Shown piece after piece: positions 45,914 through 55,867 of a stretch of 64,000 bases of DNA. The notes below the pieces were generated by a model that was not told the origin of the DNA, made no database searches, and saw only the letters and a list, made by a program, of their open reading frames with translations. The stretch spans positions 339,886,654-339,950,653 of the forward strand of contig JAUPFV010000002.1 of NCBI GenBank assembly GCA_036936605.1. The letters are read 5' to 3'. The translations under genes and the position numbers were made by a program. The DNA is from Limnanthes douglasii subsp. nivea (Eukaryota > Streptophyta > Magnoliopsida > Brassicales > Limnanthaceae). How positions within the stretch are numbered: the first letter of the stretch is position 1; each line of letters begins with the position of its first letter.

Positions 45914-47580
45914 AATGCCTGAATCTAGCATTTAAAACTAGCAAGAAAAATCAGTTCGGATAAATCCCGACGAGCAAGCAGTGCCACCACTTTTGATAGA
46001 AGTGGTGGGAGAAAACGATGAGTACACGATCGAAGAACGAGACAGGTTGAAAGCTGAAATAGAAGCCTTGAGAGTTGTTAAAAAGTGAAGTTAGGCTTGA
46101 AAGAAAAATCGAAAGTGTCAGCCATTCACCACACTGAAAATCCAAGGGAGACTGACCCATCAACAAAGACTCATTTGAGTGCTAAAAATACCCATGCCAG
46201 CTCCAAAAAGTCTCACCAGTTTAAACCGGTAGAGAGCTCAGATTCTGAGTCCTCTAAAAACTCCTCGAATGAGGATGAACTTGAGGAGTCCTTGTCATCC
46301 AGCAGTGATGAGGGCAGATCCAAGAAGAAGCAAAAGTTGGTTAAAAAATATTCAAGAAATAGGGACAGACATGGAAGGTTGAAAATGCATATGGGAAAAG
46401 GGTCATCTCACAGCCATAGCCGGAGGCATGTGGATCAGCTGCTGATGGATCCCTTTGCTTTCCATGATGAGCCAGGTATTTTTGCAACACCTAATGAATA
46501 CACTGTCCTTAGTCGTGGCCGAAATTGGAGACAATCTCCATTGTCCTCCAAAATACTGTCCGGAAACCTTCCTAAGAGGTTTGACAGTACTAAGATGGAA
46601 AAGTATGATGGGAGAAAAGATCCAGATAATCATCTTGAACAATTTAAAAAATTTATGATGAATTTTTACGATGATGACAAGTTGCTCTGCAGAGTCTTCT
46701 CTCAATCTTTTACGGGGAGTGCTCTGAAATGGTATAATAGCCTACCACAAAGGTGCATCAGGAACTTTGATACGTTTTGGGTGGCCTCCCGGAGGCAGTT
46801 TGTTGGAAGTAAGGAGGTGAAGGGCAATGGAGACACTATTATCCATTGTGCCCAAGAGCTAAATGAATCATTGAAAGACTATATAAGTCGGTTCGTGAAC
46901 ACAAAGAATGGGTTAGCTGATTGTTTTGAACAATTAGAAATAGCTTCTCTGAGACAGGGTTTGAACCCTAGGAACCTGGCCGATTCGGTAACCAGGAATA
47001 AGGCCATGACGTGGGGCGATTTACTAAACCAGGTGGGAAAGCAAATCAATGTCGATGAAACGAAAAATACTAGGGTACACACGCAAGTGAGATCTGCCCC
47101 AGCTGCACCAAACCAGAATCAGTCTGGATACAAGGCTAAGATAGCTGGACAGGGTCCCAACAGGGCCAAGGCTCAATCTCACCCAGCTTCAGCTCAGAGC
47201 CAGCAGTCCAGAAATAAACGAGGACCTTGGGTCCAACCGGAGTGGTTTGCTGAGTTGAAAGAGAATGTGGTAACCATCTATGACAAAACAAAAGATAAGG
47301 TGCATTTTAGGAAGTCGACAGCGCTTCAATCTCCTAGGGAAAGTCGTAATACTTGTTTCTATCAATATCATCATGATATTGGCTATAACACAGAAGATTG
47401 CATCGCTTGGAAACAAGAGGTGTAAAATATGATTAAAAGAGGAAAATTAGGTGCATATGTCAAGAGAAGAAGTGGGAATAGGCCTGATAATGCTCATCGG
47501 ACCGGCCCAACAAACAATGCAGGGATATCGGCTCCAGACAGGGCCATGGTAAATATTGAAAGATTTGATGTACATCAGAG
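45914..47580 (+). pseudogene. Gag of gypsy element A
   Basis: An ATG at 45914 (MPESS) stops quickly; a second frame from about 46010 includes ERDRLKAEIEALR. The main open frame 46085-47425 (446 codons) has a Ser/Glu/Lys-rich part, then the gag core: RFDSTKMEKYDGRKDPDNHL, GSALKWYNSLPQ, VASRRQFVGSKEVKG and DCFEQLEIASLRQGLNPRNL. A zinc-knuckle-like CFYQYHHDIGYNTEDC lies before a TAA at 47423-47425 in EV*NMIKRGKLG, probably GAA to TAA since the frame continues. Gag would build the particle. Confidence 0.88.
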
Positions 47581-47583
47581 TAT

Positions 47584-48309
47584 TTGGAACCTCATCCAGC
47601 CCGGAATAAGGTGGGTGTTATAATAGAGCACACCAAGACGCTGTTTGGGCTCATAAGCTTTTTTGAGTCACTTACCATATTCGGGGGAGACACAATGACT
47701 GCACCAACTCCTTCTTCAAGAAAGAGGCATCTTCACACTCTGGCTACTCAGTTAGAGGGAGGCATGTCCTCCTATCAATCCCAAATTCCTTTTCCCTTCA
47801 TTGTTTTTTATGAAGATGACTTGAGGGACATAGCTGGTCCTCATGAAGATGTCGCTGTGATAGGAGCATCGATTGGGGGCAATGACATTAGGAAAATTTT
47901 GGTTGACACTGGCAGCTCAGCCAACATCATCTTTTTAAGTTCCTATAAACAGATGAAGAATCCGGCAGTGATTCAACGTTCGAATAGGTCCATTGTGGGT
48001 TTTACTAGAAGCTCTGCGGACGTGGTCGGAGAGTTTGAGGATGAGGTTTTGTTGGGGAAGGGCCCTTTCAAGAAGATGGTCAAGGTACTTTTTGTGGTGG
48101 TAGATTATCCCACGTGTTACAATGCGATCTTGGGAAGATCTTGGCTATCTAGGATGCATGATGTGGCTTCAACAGTTCACCAATGTTTAAAATATGCTAT
48201 TCAAGGACAAGTGGGAGCTGTGCAGAGTAGCCAAAAGATAACAAGGGAATGTTATGCAACTGCGCTTGCCCCTAAAACTCTGGGAGCAGTCCGGGTAAAC
48301 GAAGATTAG
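47584..48309 (+). pseudogene. Retropepsin-like protease of gypsy element A
   Basis: The 241-codon frame includes SFFESLTIFGGDTMTAPTPS and DLRDIAGPHEDVAVIGASIG, the active site KILVDTGSSANIIF (DTG intact) and YNAILGRSWLSRM. It ends at a TAG (48307-48309) before reverse transcriptase, in a frame different from the end of gag. Confidence 0.85.
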
Positions 48310-48312
48310 CAG

Positions 48313-49291
48313 TTGGTGGGGCCATCTAGGGGTGAGGGTGAAATTGATGACCCTAGAGAGACCCCTGGTGTTTTGATTCCGATTGAAGAGGTTGAAACCC
48401 ACTCTATGGCTGAAGGAAGAAATATCAAAATTGGATCTAAGATGACATCAGAATTACAGAGCAAAGTGTTGTCCTTTTTGGCAAACCACCAATATGTTTT
48501 TGCTTGATGTAATGCTGATGTAATCGGAGTGCCTGCGAATGTTATATCACACCAATTATCCATCTGGAGAGATGTAGCGCTTGTTGTACAAAAACGAAGA
48601 GCCTTCTCTAAAGAAAAAGCCGATGTCATAGTTCAAGAAGTTGACCGGCTCACAAAAATAGGGCACATAAAGGAATCTCAATATCCTTTATGGACAGCCA
48701 ATCCAGTGTTAGTAAAAAAGAAAAAATGGGACATGTCGAATGTGTATCGACTTTACTGATCTCAATAGGGCTTCGCCAAAAGATCTGTATCAAGTCCCTC
48801 GAATAGATCAGTTGGTAGACTCCACATCTGGGAACAAGTTGCTATCCTTCATGGATGCCTTCTCCGGTTATAATCAGATACATATGGATCTCAAGGACCA
48901 AGAACACACTACTTTTGTTACAGATATGGGCCTTCATTGTTACAAGGTGATGCCTTTGGGGTTGAAGAATGCTGGGGCTACCTATCAGAGGTTGGTGAAT
49001 AAAGCGTTCGTTGATCAAATTGGGAGAAATATGGAAGTATATATTGATGACATGATGGTAAAGAGTGTGGAAGAAGAATTACACTTGACAGATCTTCAAG
49101 AAACTTTTGCCAATTTGGTAAAGGTTAATTTAAAGTTAAATCCAGAAAAATGTGTTTTTGGAGTACGGTCTGGGAAGTTTCTGGGGTATGTGATAAGTGA
49201 AAAAGGGATACAACCTGATCTAGACCAGCTTAATGCCTTACTACAGATGGATCCTCCTCGGAATATTAAAGAAGTGCAAAGGTTGACATGA
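48313..49291 (+). pseudogene. Reverse transcriptase of gypsy element A
   Basis: 48313-48507 is the linker; a TGA (48505-48507) replaces the residue after YVFA. 48529-48759 has KEKADVIVQEVDRLTKIGHI and NPVLVKKKK. After a +1 frame change near 48740 comes the core: CIDFTDLNRASPKDLYQVPR, FMDAFSGYNQI (catalytic Asp), MPLGLKNAGATYQRLVNK, VYIDDMMVKS (YIDD) and KCVFGVRSGKFLGYVIS. The core itself is open to 49291. Confidence 0.9.
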
Positions 49292-49680
49292 AGATTAGTT
49301 GCTCTAAATCATTTTATCTCAAGGTCTTCGGATAGGTGTGCCCCATTTTTCCAGACTTTAAAGGGTGATAAAGACTTTAACTGGTCTCCATAGTGCGACC
49401 AGGCATTCAATGAAATAAAAAAGCATTTATCTTCCCCCAAGACTCTCTACAAACCTATTGAGGGAGAGACATTGTATATATATTTAGCAGTGTCCGAATG
49501 TGCTATAAGTGCGGTGCTAGTAAGAGAGGTGGATAGTTATCCTTGTCCGGTGTACTACATCAGCAAGAGCCTGATAGAGGCTAAAAAATATACCTAAAAC
49601 TTGAAAAACTAGCACTAGCTTTAGTGATTGCTACCAGGAAAATGAGGTCTTCCGAACGTATTTTACTTTGAAAAATGGTA
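49292..49680 (+). pseudogene. RT-linked RNase H of gypsy element A
   Basis: It starts after a TGA (49289-49291). Continuous sense includes HFISRSSDRCAPFFQTLKG, FNEIKKHLSSPKTLYKPIEG, LYIYLAVSECAISAVLV and VYYISKSLIEAKKY, then a frame change at about 49590. It would degrade the RNA strand during cDNA synthesis. Confidence 0.8.
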
Positions 49681-50330
49681 TTCAGAAGGCAGACATATCA
49701 AGTAGAATGACCAAGTGGTCAGTAGAATTGGGTGATTATGATATTGATTTCGCTCCTCGGACTGCAATCAAAGCTCAATTTGTTGCTGATTTCTTGGTTG
49801 AATTCCATTCGGACAGAAGTACTAAGCAAGCTTCAGATGAAAAAACTAAAAATGTATGGGTTGTCCAAACAGATGGTGGATCAAGTACCATGGGTTTTGG
49901 TGCTGAGATATGTTTAACCTCTCTGTATGTCGATAAGTTATACCATGCTATATGTTTTGCTTTTAGGGCTTCTAACAATGAGTCCGAGTATGAAGCTGCT
50001 ATAGCTGGTTTGAAATTATCCTTTCTGTGTGGGGCTAAAAGAGTCAGGTTAATGAGTGATTCTCAGCTTCTTGTCCATCATGCCCAAGGTCAATCTGAGG
50101 CAAAGAATGAGCAGTTGATTAAGTACTTGTTCGTCCTTAAAGAAGTAGCCGCCAACTTCAAAAATGTTAGCTTTGAGCATATACCCAGATCAGAGAACAC
50201 ACTAGCAGACTCCTTGGCAACCATATCATACTCTGAGTCCTACCCATGGATTCGTGTGCAAGAATGTCCATCCATTCAACCCAATCAGGGCGGGGAAGAG
50301 GAGGAAAGTTTAAGTATACAATCGGTTTAA
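49681..50330 (+). pseudogene. Second (archaeal-type) RNase H of gypsy element A
   Basis: 49668-50330 is one open frame: ADISSRMTKWSVELGDYDID, AQFVADFLVEF, then WVVQTDGGSSTMGFGAEICL, ASNNESEYEAAIAGLKLSFL, RLMSDSQLLVHHAQGQSEAK and HIPRSENTLADSLA. The Asp, Glu, Asp catalytic set is present. A second RNase H of this type is typical of the Tat lineage and is the main reason for placing A there. Confidence 0.85.
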
Positions 50331-51576
50331 CCTAAAGACTGGAGGTATCCTCTTATTCAATACATTTCAGATGGCATTTTGCCCCCGGAAAAAACAGTGG
50401 CAAGGAAAATGAAGTATAGGGCTCGTGGTTTTTTAATCATAAAAGACATCATTTATAAGTATTCATTTAGTAGACCTCTCTTGCGTTGTTTGGGGATTGA
50501 AGAGTCCCAAATAATGCTATCCAAACTACATGATGATTGAGGATCAACACAATGTGGCTATAGAGCTTTAACCCGAAGGGTTTTGTTGGCCGGATATTAC
50601 TGGCCATCTATAATGGTAGATGCTAAGGAATTAGTAAAGAAATGTGACCTATGCCAAAGGTATGGTAATGAAATTCATACCCCAGCTATCCCACTAGAAT
50701 CAATTTCTGAGCTAGTGCCTTTTGCTCGTTGGGGACTAGATTTAGTAGGGCCTCTACCGATGGCAGCTAGAGGGTGAAGAACTATTATTGTAGCCATTGA
50801 TTATTTTTCTAAGTGGATAGAAGCAGCCCCCTTGGCAGGAACTACTTCAGAAGCTGTTATAAAATTTATCCCGTCTAATATATGTTGCAGATTTGGGGTT
50901 CCACAAAAGATAACCACAGATAATGGGCTAGAAATTGATAACAAGGATATGGAAAGCTTCTGTGCCTCTAGGGGAATTTAGCATTGTTTCTCTTCTCTTT
51001 TCCATCCACAAGAAAATGGAAAAGTTGAAGTGACAAACAAAATTATTCTGTCCGGTATCAAAAAGAATTTAGAAGGGACTGCTGGAAAGTGGCCAAGCTA
51101 CTTACAAGAAGTATTATGGGTATACCGGAGTACTCTTGGAGCTGTTACACAAGAATCTCCTTTTGCCTTGGTATATGAGATGGATGAAATTTCTCCTGTA
51201 GAAGCAACTCTTCCATCATACAGAGTCCACAATTTTTCCAAACAGACTAATGAAGTGGCAGTCAGAAGTCAATTGGATTTAATAGAAGAAAAAAAGGGTT
51301 AAAGCTCATCTTAGAGCCACCTATTATAAAGGTTTAATGAGAAGCAGGTTTGCTTCCAAAATCAAAAGAAGGGATTTTCGACCGGGGGACAAAGTATTGA
51401 GAAAAGTATTCTTACATACTAAGGAGAAGCAGTTCGGCAAGCTAGCTCCAAACTGGGAAGGGCCCTACGAGGTCTCCGAGAAAATTAAGCCTGGGACATA
51501 CAGGCTTCAAGACAAAGATGGAAGAATTTTAAATCACCCCTGGAATATTGAACACCTCCTGTTGTATCTGGAATGA
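50331..51576 (+). pseudogene. Integrase of gypsy element A
   Basis: Linker WRYPLIQYISDGILPPEKTV; zinc finger (HDD*GSTQCGYRALTRR, CDLCQRYGNEIHTP, with a TGA at 50537-50539); catalytic Asp in RWGLDLVGPLP (50730); TGA at 50776; VAIDYFSKWIEA; second Asp in TDNGLEIDNK (50920); third Glu block in NGKVEVTNKI; YLQEVLWVYRST; and the C-terminal FGKLAPNWEGPYEVSEKIKP and HPWNIEHLLLYLE at 51430-51576. It inserts the cDNA into the genome. At least three stops and one frameshift. Confidence 0.88.
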
Positions 51577-51636
51577 AAATTGTGTAAATATTTACTTTTT
51601 TGAATTCCATGTAAATATTAGGGGGCATACTATTTC

Positions 51637-51675
51637 CTACCCTGGTGGCACAGGGAGGTTTTAATGAGGTGTCCA
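51637..51675 (+). promoter_or_regulatory. Conserved hairpin box downstream of integrase (element A)
   Basis: CCCTG (51640-51644), loop GTGGCA and CAGGG (51651-51655) form a 5-bp stem, then aggttttaatgaggtgtcc. Conserved in C and D. It lies 60 bp beyond the integrase stop. Confidence 0.6.
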
Positions 51676-52109
51676 GGTTTTTCAATAAAATTTGATGCCT
51701 TTTTAAAACATTCGGAGTGTTTTGATTTACAGTTTCTTTAAAGTCTTCTAAGGATCTTTGGAGGATCAGATTGATCTGGTGGAATGATGACCATTTAACA
51801 TTTGTCATCTGAGATTTTAAACACTCTTATCTTAAATACTTGTAAAACAAATGAGGTCTCTTTAAACATCAGCCACTGAAATTTAACAAATACGAAACGA
51901 ACCAAAAATTTAGCAAATTAAATCTATCAAGTTAAAACCGGATGATAATATTAAAACATAAAATATGCCTTGGGCATCCAAGGAGTTTGAGTTTAAAGAA
52001 AGCCTTAACCGGACTCAAACCGGATGCAGTTACAAAAATGTCTTGGCCTTCCAAGGATTTTAGTATTTCATGAGGATAAGAAAAACAAAAAATAGTTAAA
52101 GTATTAGAG

Positions 52110-55058
52110 CTAATTCCCCTTCGATGTTCCTGCATCGTCTTTCTTCTTAGGATCTTTGGATTCAGCACTGGAACTCTCCCCGGTTCCTTCCTCCTCATCA
52201 GTAGTGGAATCTATTCTACTACTATAACCATGTCGATCACCTTCCGCCATAGTATGAAATGGGAGGTCCTCAAACTCCACATATCTCCATAAATCTCCAA
52301 GGGTTCGCTTCAGAAATTTATGGTGGACAAGAAGTATTATGTCAGATTTGACCTCAGTATCTCTTACCTCAAGGGAGTCTATCACCTTATTGGTATACGC
52401 ATCGATCTTGGCATGTATTGTCGTTTCCTGATCGTTCACCAAATTCTCTTTCTCCTTGGTGACCGTGGACACAACTTCTTTGAGAGAAGTCTTGGAAGTG
52501 GACAAGTTTTGGATGGTATCATCCTTGATCTTCATGTCTCCATTCAAGGTGGAAAAATCTCTTTCCAATCTGGAGCATTTGATTTTGAATTCTGTGTTAG
52601 TTGTCTCCGAAGTGACCACTTTGGCTGCTAGATCTTCTTTCTCATTCTTTAATTCCTCAAGCTCATTCTTCAAGGCCTCAACACTTTGGTTTGTGTTAAT
52701 GAGGTAAGTTGACAATGTGTCTTTGTCTGCTTTGAGGGTGTCGATGAGGGCAGACTGATTTTTTACTTGCTTTTCCAAGTTGAGTGCTGGCTGAATATGG
52801 GCCAGGAGAGAGTGGGTTACCACTTCATGTTCCCCGAGATGGTAAATGACTTACCATTGAAAGTTACCATGTTGGAGGAGCTTGGAGGAAGGTAGGGGCC
52901 AACAAAGGCGTCTTTCTCAAACTCTCCAAAATAGAGACCAATGTTCTGAATACCACTGATGTCTACCCCATCAATATTAATATCCCCTCTGGTATGTAGA
53001 TCAATGGGGATTTGTTCTGCCAAAGTGGGGTCAGTTGGATCAGCTGGAGGTAAAGACTCCGAATGACGGAGGACTATTTCATCCCCCAAGGAGACCTTGT
53101 TCTAATTACGGACTCTCTTGTCGCTGCTAGTTCCTCTTTTTCGATCCTTTTTAGGAGGCCTTGGTTGGCTTTGAGGTTCACCTGCCTCCTTGATGGACTC
53201 ATCCTCAGCCACTTTAAGTAAAGTAGCATTAATCTCTCCTTGGACTTGCTCTCCTTGACTCTCCCGAGCAACCTTCTCTGCAGCACCCCGAACGGCCTCT
53301 GCTGCAACCTTCTTTTTCTTTCCTTTCTTCCATTTCATTTTGCTTGGGGCTTTGGCTCTGGAGGCCAAGGCCAATTTACTATCTTTCGCTTCCGTTCTCG
53401 TAAGAATAACGACCAGAGGAGGTGGTGTAGTCAACTCCTCCCAAATGAGGTCTCTCCGGCCCGTTGTGTTCCATAGGTGGGACCTCACCAAGTTGCCTGA
53501 GGTAAAGAAGTTTTGGAAATTATTCCCCCAACGCTCAACAGTCCAAGCATTTAATTTGGCACACGTGGTCTGCCCCTCATCCAAATAATCGGAGAACTCC
53601 TTCGGCAATACTGACATAAAAGAAAAGCCCATTCAGTGATAAGTTTTTGTTGCAAAATGAGAAGACAAACAAAGTAAAATAATTACCTGAGCTTTTCCAC
53701 CTGCTGGTGAGCATACTAGGATTGACACCAACTTTGATTTTCCTCCCATTCTCACACGCCCGGCTAATGAACATGAACTGGGTCTTCCAGTTTTTCTCTG
53801 ACTCAAGCAGGTCATCCACTACTTTAAAGTCATCTCCCATATTGAAGTGGTAGAATGGGATATGGTGGTTCTTACAAAGGCTGGGCACTGCAGCGAACTA
53901 CTCCATTGGAAGAGGAATACCGGAAGTCTTGACGCCATAATGCAGGCGATGAGAGTATACCAAGCATTGGGACTCAGTTGGCTTGGACAGAGTTTTATCA
54001 GGTGGAAATATCTGACAATTTCTGGATCCAAGGGAAATCTGAGCCCCCAATTAAACATCTCAGTATAGATGACGATTTTGCTAAGCTTGCAGTCCATAAG
54101 AGTCTCCGGTGTGACTGGTATCCTCACCTTAACCGATTCAGGGATCCCCAACTTAGTCCGGATCCGGCCTAACTCAGCAGTGTGAGTATAGACATAATTA
54201 ATATTCTGCATGACTACTTCACATTGACCTTGTGGAAGCAAGGTCCCACATTTCCTTCCAGACTCTCCAGCAGATCCAGATGGGTCATGCAGATTTTCTC
54301 TTTGCCTTTTCCATTTTTATCAGAGGTAGCATCTCCAGTTTGCCCGGAAGCTTCAGTTTCGAATGGATCCTCTTCAACACTATCCTCCATCACCTCTTCT
54401 ATCACTGTGGAATTTTTATCAGTTGTTGTTGATGGGAGAGTGCTAGTTTGTGGCTCAGCAGGTTGTCCGGACGGTTGAGCATCAATCTCTCTCAAGGGTC
54501 TAGTGTCCGGTTGGGGCTCAGCTCCGAAGGACTTAGTATGAGAGCTGATTCTGGTAGCCTCGGGTCTGGAAGGTTTGTCTCTTGGGGCTCTAATAGATGC
54601 ATCCGCTTCGGAGGCTTTATCTTTGGCTCCAGACTTGCAGGGACCTGTTTTGGAAGACTTGGTTTGAGAGCCGGTTGCTTGACCTTTTACTAAACGCGTA
54701 GTCCGACGAGGGTTAGTTTTTTCTGGAGATTTCTTGATGTCTGACCCGATAGCAATGAACGGACACGGCTTTCTAGCACTCGATACTGCTTTCTCTTGCA
54801 CGGTAGAAGGCTGAAACTCCTGAACCAAGGAGCCTGAAGGGATTGGCGAGAGTTTGGGTTGGAATAAACGCTTAGGTTTTGTACTTTTTGCAGATGATGA
54901 TCCTCGATCAGCTTCTAAAGATGGTGTGTCAGGTTTACTGATTGGAGAGACCGGAAGACCAACAACGATACGTCTCTCACGTTCAACTTTTGTGCTTTTT
55001 CTAGTTCAAAAATATTTAACCAACCACCTTTCACGATAGCGTTTCTCGCTATGAACAT
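52110..55058 (-). pseudogene. Antisense ORF (aORF) of gypsy element A
   Basis: Start MFIARNAIVKGGWLNIFELE at 55058. A Ser/Pro/Thr-rich region follows (54828-54250), with basic and acidic blocks, then NINYVYTHTAELGRIRTKLG, VKVRIPVTPETLMDC and LCPSQLSPNAWYTLIACIMA (54210-53930). A probable intron of about 80 bp lies at 53683-53606 (CTCAG|GTAATT ... TGTCAG|TATTGCC). Next come LPKEFSDYLDEGQTTC, SHLWNTTGRRDLIWEELTTP and a Lys/Ala-rich segment, and then 52823-52110, a 237-codon coiled coil ending VKSDIILLVHHKFLKRTLGD and an acidic Ser tail. One frameshift near 54215 and other breaks. No known enzymatic motif. Steady conservation in A, B, C and D supports a real protein. Confidence 0.75.
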
Positions 55059-55469
55059 AAAATACCCAAGAAAGGTTTTGAGAGAAGAGGTAAAAAGCTC
55101 TAAGAAGAAGAAATTGCAAAAGTGATGAAGATGGTGAAACAGTAAAGGAAAATAATTTATACTAGTGAGGCAAAAGTTACTGATACCTAGGAGAAAACAA
55201 AGAGACTAAGGTAATGATTGAAGGCAGAGCTGGCGTAAGAAACATTAAATATAGGAGTTGCTTTTTGGGCTTAGTGGGAGTGCCGTTCTAGGAAGAAAAC
55301 GGTTGGTAAAACGAATTAAAACGTGACACGTGTCCCACGATCCAGAATAAAACTCTTGGAATTCTGAGAAAGATTCAGTCCGGATAAACCATGGACTGAA
55401 TACATGAGCGATCCAGAGAATGTTGTTATTAGTTAACTGAGTTTTTTAGTCCTGCCAAAGATTTTTGAC

Positions 55470-55490
55470 AAAACCTAAAAAAGGGGCTAC
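55470..55490 (+). other. Polypurine tract of gypsy element A
   Basis: aaacctaaaaaaggggctac precedes the 3' LTR and is the expected second-strand primer. Confidence 0.7.
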
Positions 55491-55867
55491 TGATGAGTCC
55501 AAAATTATTCACCACTGCTCACTGAGAAATCCGGACAGGGGTAATTTGGACAATAGGTGCCCACTGAACCATCGGGACAGGACAAAAGTACTAAAACAGT
55601 AAACACCTTTTGACTAAGCTAGGTGCTAATCTACTTAAAAACTAATGGGTCTTTAAACACGACCCGGTTTTGCAACTTGACCCGAAAGCCCATAGGTCTA
55701 TAATTAAGGGTATAAATATCCAACCACTTTCATTAATGAGGGTAATGAATATTTAATACAACCAGACAGCTTAAATCTCTCACCACAAAACACCCAAACA
55801 TCTAATACCCTTGAAATTCTCTAAAACATCTGACGAAAATACCTTCAGTCTAAAATAATCCACAACA
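55491..55867 (+). repeat. 3' LTR of gypsy element A
   Basis: It starts TGATGAGTCC and ends CCACAACA, the same length as the 5' LTR. The differences are mostly C/T and G/A changes. Confidence 0.95.

Larger units (their letters stand above)
45512..55867 (+). mobile_element. Gypsy element A (Tat-like), plus strand, inserted in the LINE
   Basis: The element is 10.36 kb with 377-bp LTRs (about 23 mismatches by eye, near 94% identity) and a perfect 5-bp target duplication atatt (45507-45511 and 55868-55872). Order: LTR, primer-binding site, gag, protease, reverse transcriptase, RNase H, second RNase H, integrase, hairpin box, antisense ORF, polypurine tract, LTR. It is the youngest and most complete gypsy element here, yet several stops and frameshifts interrupt its genes. 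Confidence 0.95.

Noticed and set aside
53240..54693. Plus-strand ORFs over the element A antisense ORF
   Set aside because: The minus-strand frame is the conserved one among elements A, B, C and D; these are shadow frames.
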